Source: Phycisphaerae bacterium (GTDB taxonomy: Bacteria; Planctomycetota; Phycisphaerae; UBA1845; UTPLA1). From it: a stretch of 64,000 nt of DNA. Each line of letters opens with the position of its first letter. The first letter of the stretch is position 1. The stretch spans positions 930,001 to 994,000 of the forward strand of contig DATEMU010000003.1 in the NCBI GenBank assembly GCA_035275405.1, read 5' to 3'. Shown one piece after another: positions 58,540 to 64,000 of this stretch. The notes beneath the pieces are model-generated. The model was not told the origin of the DNA, did no database searches, and saw only the letters and a program-made list of their open reading frames with translations. Both the position numbers and the translations under genes were made by a program.

Positions 58540-61500
58540 ATGTTCTCGAAGGGGACCTGTCTTGTTGTGTCGACTTCCGCGTTCTTGGTGATCGCGTGCA
58601 GCCTGGGGGGCGTCGCTTCGGAAGCCGTTGCGACAACGCCGGTACTCAGTGAACCTTGCGTGCCTTCGGGCGGCTCGCAGTGCGGATTCGTTCCGGCTGG
58701 CGCGATCTCGCCGCCGATTTCGGATTCTTCCGGCGATAGTCAGACTCGAGAAGATCCCGATCTTCGTGCCCCTCCTCTGACCAACAGCTTTGAGGGAATC
58801 AACTTCGAAGAAGATGGCGCCAATACCGATTTTCTGCACATACCACCCGATCCGTGCGGGGCTGCCGGTCCAAACCACGTTGTGTCAGTCGTTAATTGCT
58901 CCATTGAGTGGTACACCAAAGATGGCAGCCTTGAGAATAGCCAACGGCTCGGCAGGAATTCGAGTACGGCGGCGGGCAGCTTTTTCGCTCCGGTCGCGCC
59001 GGTCAACAACACTTTTGATCCCAAAGTGATCTACGATCAGTACGACGGCCGCTTTGTGGTGGTTTCACTGGAACGACAGGACTTCGGGGCGGGCAATCCC
59101 TCCAACACGTCGCGCATCCTGGTGGCCGTTTCCGATGACAGCGATCCCAATGGTACATGGCGCGTGTCTGCTATTAATTCAAAAATCAACATAAGTGGTT
59201 CGGATTGCTGGGCCGATTATCCCGGTTTCGCCGTGGATGACAATGCGGTCTATATCACGAATAACATGTTCAGCTTTGGCAACAACGCATTTGGCGGAGC
59301 CCGGCTTTGGATCATTAACAAGACGCCTTTCTACTCCGGGGGGGCGATCGCCTTTACGGTTCACGATCCTCCCGGCGCCAGCGGACAGCAGGCCACGACG
59401 ATGCAGCCGGCGCACATGTTCGGCGCCGCACCGGCGGGCGTCGGTACCTTCCTTGTTCGTTATTCGGGATTCACTGAGGCCTCGATCGAGTCCTTGAGCA
59501 TCATCCGCGTGGATAATCCGCTCGGCGCCGTTTCATTCAACCACGAGTTCGTAGAGGCGGGTGATATCGACAACACTTCCTCCAGTTTTCCCGGCGTCCC
59601 CCAATCCGGAACGAGCACGACCATCGACGGCGGCGACCGGCGGGCGCTCCACGCCGTGTGGCGGAACAACGCCCTTTGGATGACGGCCTGCGTGCTCCCG
59701 CCTTCAGGGGCCGATGCGGGCCAGGTCACTGCTCATTGGTTCAAGGTCGACACGACGACGTTGTCGTCCCTGTCGATCGCCGATCAAGGGAATATCAGCG
59801 GCAACGATGTGGCGGCCAATGCCCACACTTTTTATCCGTCGATTGCAGTGAACGGCAATGGCAATATGGCCGTCGGATTCGCTCTATCGGCGGCAACCAT
59901 ATTCCCGGGCGCGTATTACACGGCGCGCGCGGCGGGCGATGCCGCGGGATCGGTACAGCCGACCGGCACCCTGGCCACAGGATTGGATTTTTATGTACGG
60001 ACTTTCGGCGGCGGCCGGAACCGCTGGGGCGACTACAGTGGAATCTCACTGGATCCCGCGGACGAATTGTCTTTCTGGATTTTCAACGAATACGCCCGGA
60101 CACGATCCCTCTTTCTCGGCGAGGACGGCCGATGGGGCACGCGGTGGGGCCAGGCCCCATTCCCCGAAAGCCGCCCGACCTGCACGATCGGCGCCCCTTC
60201 GCCCAGCGCGGTCTGTTCGGGCGGGACCATCGATTATCCAGTGACCTACGCCAGCGCCAATGGGCTGACCGTTAACTTGTTGGCCAGCAACGTAATCGTG
60301 AACAACATCTCTGGCTCAATCGGCGCCCTCGTTATGGTCCTGAACGGAACGACTGCCACGCCGACGGTAAGAATCACCGCCGCCGGCTCGGGGTCATTTT
60401 CCATTTCGATTGAGCCAGGTCGGGCCATGGACTCGGAGGGCCATACCGACACGGGTGCGACGGCGGGAACCGCCGTGACCGTCGCCGGCCCGCCGACGAC
60501 CGCGAGCGTGGGAACCCCTCAAAACATCTGCACCAATGGCACGTCCGCCGGCTTGGGCGGCAACACGCCCACCACGGGGACCGGCACGTGGTCGATCGTG
60601 ACCAGCGGCTTCACAGGCACCTTTAGCCCGTCGGCCACGACTCCCAATGCGACATTTACGCAGACCGGCGGTGGAACCGGTGACTTCGTGCTCCGCTGGA
60701 CCATTTCCAGCGCACCTTGTCCGCCGTCCATGGCCGATTTGTCAATGACGGCGGTTCCTTCGCCGGTGGCGTCCGTCGGTGGCCCGCAAACGATTTGCAT
60801 GGGGGGAACTACCGCCGGTTTGGGCGGCAACACACCCGTTAGTGGATCGGGTAGCTGGTCTGTAGTAAGCGGTGGAACCGGCATGTTCAGTAACAGCGCG
60901 AATCCTAACGCGACGTTTACCCATACGGGCGGCGTCGGGCCAGTTATCGCCCGCTGGACGGTTAGCGACCCCCCATGCAGTACCGGGGCCAATGTCGTCC
61001 TGACCATTGCCCAGCCACCAACGACAGCCAGCGTCGGGGGACCTCAGACGCTCTGCATTAATGGCACGACCGCCCCCTTGGGAGGCAATCAGCCGACAAT
61101 TGGAACCGGCATGTGGTCCGTGGTGAGCGGCGGTTCGGGAACATTCAGCCCCAACAACACGACCGGAAATGCCACATTCACCCAAATCGGGGGCGTAGGG
61201 TCCGGACTTATTGTCCTTCGCTGGACCATCTCGAACGCCCCCTGCACGGCTTCCGCTGCCGAACTGATCGTGACCGTGAACACCCCGGACCCGCCGACGA
61301 TCACCCTTGAGCCCGAGGATCAAGTCGTGTGCGCGAATGCCCCGGTGACCTTTCAAGTCAGCGCTGCCAGTCCAACACCCGTCACTTACCAATGGCGGAA
61401 GAACGGAGTCGCCATCGCCGGAGCCACCCAAAGTGCGCTGTCGATCAGCGCGGTGAATGAGGATGACGCCGGCTCATACGACGCGATCGTGAGGAATCAA

Positions 61501-61977
61501 TGCTCGCAAACTACTTCAGCGTCGGCATCGCTGGGTGTCTTCGGCGCCAAGATCGCCGGCAATCCCGGCGAGTTGACCGTGGAGAAGTGTAAGACCGTAA
61601 CCTACAGTGTCTTGCCGGAGGGTTTGCCGCCGTACACGTATCAGTGGCGAAGGGATGGCGCGCCGCTGTTGGACGACGATCGCTACCATGGATCTCAAAC
61701 CGAAACACTCTCCATCAGCACGGTCATACGAACCGACTCCGGCGCATACGACGTCGTCGTGACGACCGGATGTGGCGAGTTATTAAGCGATGCAGCCGTG
61801 CTGATCGTTCCAGGAAATACCGACCTCAGCGAGTGCTCGCCCACTGCGACGGGAGGCGAGGCCGGCGGAGCTCCCTGTGCCCAGGGCGTGCTGGGGATGA
61901 GCTTGAGCACGACGTTCTCGATCGTCGGCTGGGGCGCTTGGCGTCGTCGCAAGCGCTCGCTTGATAGTCTATGCTAA
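58540..61977 (+). CDS. Large exported repeat/Ig-domain protein 3 with sorting-like tail
   Basis: A 1145-residue protein after GGGAGGG. Signal peptide, then a ~480-residue N-terminal domain similar to that of protein 1 (DPCGAAGPNHVVSVVNC...NRWGDYSGISLDP), perhaps a beta-propeller. A linker domain (~545-645) precedes three ~85-residue repeats, each with Q(N/T)(I/L)C.(N/G)GT, LGGN.P, GTG.WS(I/V) and RWT(I/V)S..PC, similar to PKD/SprB-type adhesin repeats. Two Ig-like domains (YQWRKNG, YQWRRDG) follow. The tail is PCAQGVLGM, a hydrophobic stretch, then WGAWRRRKR. No enzymatic motif is seen; an adhesin or surface scaffold is likely. Confidence 0.75.
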   Translation: MFSKGTCLVVSTSAFLVIACSLGGVASEAVATTPVLSEPCVPSGGSQCGFVPAGAISPPISDSSGDSQTREDPDLRAPPLTNSFEGINFEEDGANTDFLHIPPDPCGAAGPNHVVSVVNCSIEWYTKDGSLENSQRLGRNSSTAAGSFFAPVAPVNNTFDPKVIYDQYDGRFVVVSLERQDFGAGNPSNTSRILVAVSDDSDPNGTWRVSAINSKINISGSDCWADYPGFAVDDNAVYITNNMFSFGNNAFGGARLWIINKTPFYSGGAIAFTVHDPPGASGQQATTMQPAHMFGAAPAGVGTFLVRYSGFTEASIESLSIIRVDNPLGAVSFNHEFVEAGDIDNTSSSFPGVPQSGTSTTIDGGDRRALHAVWRNNALWMTACVLPPSGADAGQVTAHWFKVDTTTLSSLSIADQGNISGNDVAANAHTFYPSIAVNGNGNMAVGFALSAATIFPGAYYTARAAGDAAGSVQPTGTLATGLDFYVRTFGGGRNRWGDYSGISLDPADELSFWIFNEYARTRSLFLGEDGRWGTRWGQAPFPESRPTCTIGAPSPSAVCSGGTIDYPVTYASANGLTVNLLASNVIVNNISGSIGALVMVLNGTTATPTVRITAAGSGSFSISIEPGRAMDSEGHTDTGATAGTAVTVAGPPTTASVGTPQNICTNGTSAGLGGNTPTTGTGTWSIVTSGFTGTFSPSATTPNATFTQTGGGTGDFVLRWTISSAPCPPSMADLSMTAVPSPVASVGGPQTICMGGTTAGLGGNTPVSGSGSWSVVSGGTGMFSNSANPNATFTHTGGVGPVIARWTVSDPPCSTGANVVLTIAQPPTTASVGGPQTLCINGTTAPLGGNQPTIGTGMWSVVSGGSGTFSPNNTTGNATFTQIGGVGSGLIVLRWTISNAPCTASAAELIVTVNTPDPPTITLEPEDQVVCANAPVTFQVSAASPTPVTYQWRKNGVAIAGATQSALSISAVNEDDAGSYDAIVRNQCSQTTSASASLGVFGAKIAGNPGELTVEKCKTVTYSVLPEGLPPYTYQWRRDGAPLLDDDRYHGSQTETLSISTVIRTDSGAYDVVVTTGCGELLSDAAVLIVPGNTDLSECSPTATGGEAGGAPCAQGVLGMSLSTTFSIVGWGAWRRRKRSLDSLC
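60475..61280 (+). repeat. Three tandem ~85-residue adhesin-like repeats
   Basis: Three units begin near 60490, 60760 and 61020. Each carries GG/GTPQ(N/T)(I/L)C, LGGN, G(T/S)G.WS and ends in LRWTIS or ARWTVS followed by a Pro-Cys. The repeat resembles SprB/PKD-like modules of surface proteins. Confidence 0.7.
61550..61790 (+). repeat. Nucleotide-similar Ig-domain segment, copy 2
   Basis: Counterpart of 57844-58100 in the protease gene; both end just before the sorting-like tail. Confidence 0.7.
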
Positions 61978-62081
61978 AGACTGCGATCGTCTCAGGGTCG
62001 TGGCCGTTTCTCCCGCTATTGCCCGTTGCGCACCTTTGTCGTAGGTTCATTATGCGCGGTGCAGGTTGAGGATGCGGCAGG

Positions 62082-63254
62082 ATGCGAATCGGTTATTTCG
62101 ATTGTTTCAGCGGCGCGGCGGGCGACATGATCCTCGCGGCGCTGGTTTCCGCCGGCCTCGACGAAGCCGCCCTGCGCGCCGAACTCGCCGGGCTCAACCT
62201 GGCCGGCTACGAATTGGAGATCGCAGCCGTGAAGAAGCAGGGTTTCGCGGCGACGCATGTTCGCGTGCGGCTGACCGACCAGCCGGGCCATCGTCATTTG
62301 CACCACATCACGAAAATCATCGACGATTCAGCTCTATTGGGGGCGATTAAGGACCGCGCCAAGCGCGTCTTCACGCGCCTCGCCGAGGCGGAAGCCAAGG
62401 TCCATGGAACGAGCATCGAGAAGGTCCATTTTCACGAAGTCGGCGCGGTCGATGCCATCGTCGACGTCGTCGGGGCGGCCATTGGCGTCGAACGGCTGGG
62501 ACTGACCCGGATCATCTGCTCCCCGATCCCGACCGGCAGCGGCGTGGTACAGTGCGAACATGGAACCATGCCGATCCCCGCGCCAGCCACGGCCGAACTC
62601 TTGCGCGGCGTTCCTCTCGCGGCTTGCGACGAGCCGGGCGAGTTGATAACGCCGACGGGCGCGGCGATTCTTACCACGCTGGCGGACAGCTATGGACCCC
62701 TGCCCGCTATGCGGATCGCACAGATCGGCTATGGCGCGGGAACGCGTGACGGCAAGACCCGGCCCAACATCCTGCGCCTTCTCGTGGGGGAATCCGAGGG
62801 TTCGAGCGACGAGTGCGACGAAGTCGTCCTGTTGGAAACGAATCTCGACGACGCCACGGGAGAGCAGATCGCGCACGCATTCGAGGTCCTCTTCGCCGCC
62901 GGGGCGCTCGATGTCTTCACGATCCCCATTTTCATGAAAAAGGGCCGTCCGGGCGTGCTGCTTTCCGTACTGGCGCCGCTGGAGCGGGCTCCTGCCTGCG
63001 AGGAGGCCTTGTTCCTGCACACCACGACTTTCGGAATCCGGCGGCAGACTTGCTCCCGTACCAAGCTCGCCCGGCAGGTCGAGACCGTCACCACGCGCTT
63101 TGGGCCGATTCGGGTCAAGATAGGTCGCCGCGGCGGACGAATCTTAATAGTGGCCCCGGAGTACGAGGACTGCGCCGCGGCCGCCCGGTCGCACCACGCG
63201 GCCCTGCGCGAAGTTATGTTTGAGGCCGAAACGGCGTGGCGGCGGCAAGCGTAG
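62082..63254 (+). CDS. larC: LarC: nickel insertion protein for the nickel-pincer cofactor
   Basis: A 390-residue LarC. The N-terminal signature YFDCFSGAAGDMILAALV and the metal-binding KVHFHEVGAVDAIVD segment are typical, as is the C-terminal LLETNLDDATGEQIAHAFE with MKKGRPG. The enzyme inserts nickel into the pyridinium-dithiocarboxylate precursor made by LarB and LarE for lactate racemase-type enzymes. larB, larE and larA are not next to it in this window. The His-rich segment GHRHLHHITK is also characteristic. Full length in one frame, so no programmed frameshift is needed here, unlike some larC genes. Confidence 0.93.
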   Translation: MRIGYFDCFSGAAGDMILAALVSAGLDEAALRAELAGLNLAGYELEIAAVKKQGFAATHVRVRLTDQPGHRHLHHITKIIDDSALLGAIKDRAKRVFTRLAEAEAKVHGTSIEKVHFHEVGAVDAIVDVVGAAIGVERLGLTRIICSPIPTGSGVVQCEHGTMPIPAPATAELLRGVPLAACDEPGELITPTGAAILTTLADSYGPLPAMRIAQIGYGAGTRDGKTRPNILRLLVGESEGSSDECDEVVLLETNLDDATGEQIAHAFEVLFAAGALDVFTIPIFMKKGRPGVLLSVLAPLERAPACEEALFLHTTTFGIRRQTCSRTKLARQVETVTTRFGPIRVKIGRRGGRILIVAPEYEDCAAAARSHHAALREVMFEAETAWRRQA

Positions 63255-63297
63255 CGGCCGGCCCCCGTGCCGGCCGTGGAACGCTGGATTCCCACCC

Positions 63298-63891
63298 ATG
63301 TCGCCGAAATTGCTTCTCGCCGCCGACGCCTTCACCCCCAGCACGCGGCAAGTGGCGATCATGGCGCTGCTCGCGGCCACGATTCTCTACGCGTATTGGT
63401 ATTCCCGGCGAAGAATGGCCCGCGCAAAATGGCCGGAGATTCGGAGGACGGAATTGGATTCCGGGGCGTCCAATGCCGCGGCCCGCAACGAACTCGCCAC
63501 CCTCGTAAAACAGCTCGACGACCTCTCGCGCCAGGTGGAAGGCCGCCTGGAAGCCAGGGTCGCTGCTTTGGAGCAATCGATCCACAACGCCGACCAGCGG
63601 ATCGCCGTCCTGCGCACGCTCCTCGTTGCCGCCCAATCCGCCGGTGTCCAAATCGAATCGGGACGTGTCGAAAAGAACCCCGCGTCCTCAAGCCTCAAAC
63701 CTCAAGTCGAAGACTCGACGCGGCGAGCCTCAAGCCTCCTGGACCCCCGCACCCGCCGCATCTACGAACTGGCCGACGCGGGCCGCACGGCCCCGCAGAT
63801 TGCCCAGGAGCTTCAGCAGCGAATCGGCGAAGTCGAACTGATCCTCAATCTGCGCGAGACAGCGCAGCATGCCAACGACCGCGCGGCGTAA
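63298..63891 (+). CDS. Membrane-anchored coiled-coil protein with C-terminal HTH-like domain
   Basis: A 197-residue protein from ATG 63298; the frame upstream overlaps larC and looks non-coding. An N-terminal transmembrane helix (~16-34, VAIMALLAATILYAYWY) is followed by a charged helix with coiled-coil character (NELATLVKQLDDLSRQVEG). The C-terminal ~40 residues (RRIYELADAGRTAPQIAQEL, then IGEVELILNLRE) match the small helical DUF2802/DUF6115-type domain of single-pass proteins often found near flagellar genes. The function is unknown. Confidence 0.7.
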   Translation: MSPKLLLAADAFTPSTRQVAIMALLAATILYAYWYSRRRMARAKWPEIRRTELDSGASNAAARNELATLVKQLDDLSRQVEGRLEARVAALEQSIHNADQRIAVLRTLLVAAQSAGVQIESGRVEKNPASSSLKPQVEDSTRRASSLLDPRTRRIYELADAGRTAPQIAQELQQRIGEVELILNLRETAQHANDRAA

Positions 63892-63924
63892 GCACCGGTG
63901 CCGGATCACTCTCGAAAATGAAGC

Positions 63925-64000
63925 CTAATTCGACAGCCCGCTCTTGTCGGCGCTGGCGGCGGCCTCCTGCCGATGCGCGAGCGTCACGTCGAACGTGCTC
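63925..64000 (-). CDS. C-terminal fragment of a minus-strand gene cut by the window edge
   Basis: The last 24 codons and stop (TAG at 63925-63927) of a frame open to the edge are visible, ending STFDVTLAHRQEAAASADKS and four more residues. It is too short to assign. It converges on the coiled-coil protein gene. Confidence 0.4.
   Translation of the reverse strand, partial: STFDVTLAHRQEAAASADKSGLSN

Noticed and set aside
1-64000. CRISPR arrays, rRNA genes and IS transposases
   Set aside because: None seen: no regularly spaced direct repeats, no rRNA-like sequence and no DDE or HUH transposase motifs were found by reading.

Overview
The window is high-GC bacterial chromosome from a Gram-negative organism, probably a planctomycete or close relative. 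This is inferred from split CoaB and CoaC genes, many Sec-exported lipoproteins and Ig-like proteins, and the gene content of the mobile region; no rRNA gene is present to confirm it. The first ~27 kb is an integrated accessory element. Everything to the right is chromosomal core.

Accessory region (1-27025). The left part carries conjugation-related genes: a cut-off ORF, a winged-helix-like protein and a TraD/TraG-type coupling ATPase. Small membrane proteins follow, then an unrecognised two-gene envelope module (J-like membrane protein plus exported coiled-coil protein). Next come a complete QatABCD anti-phage system (7226-12154), a tRNA 3'-end fragment beside a tyrosine recombinase, an AbiEi/AbiEii toxin-antitoxin pair, a decayed ArdC-type antirestriction gene, small proteins, group II intron fragments without a reverse transcriptase, and a giant DNA methyltransferase/strawberry-notch helicase. 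The right end is a regulatory and integration module: XRE repressor, ImmA/IrrE-type protease, AlpA-like excisionase, and a tyrosine integrase whose reading frame ends inside tRNA-Arg(CCT). Three copies of one palindrome (TGTTAGC-N6-GCTAACA) lie at promoters near 3.4, 23.9 and 25.2 kb and suggest a single element-wide repressor regulon.

Core region (27056-64000). After a Rieske oxygenase come two exported proteins (a Cys-rich repeat lipoprotein and a metzincin-like protease) and a Cys-rich lipoprotein. The complex I genes nuoN-M-L-K-J-I-H-G run on the minus strand. nuoF and nuoE lie further right, separated from nuoG by an oppositely oriented TPR lipoprotein gene and from each other by a membrane glycosyltransferase-like gene. 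The same strand continues with coaB, coaC, rpoZ, gmk, yicC, secG, tpiA and pheA. Three large exported proteins follow on the plus strand (51926-61977). They share paired Ig-like domains and a cysteine-containing hydrophobic tail ending in W-R-R-R, which looks like a C-terminal sorting signal. larC and a membrane coiled-coil protein end the window.

The most noteworthy observations are the shared C-terminal sorting-type tail, the three-copy operator with its ImmR/ImmA-like pair, the out-of-frame 125-codon gene inside the methyltransferase-helicase ORF, the stop-separated duplicate domain at 6736-6903, and the group II intron remnants.
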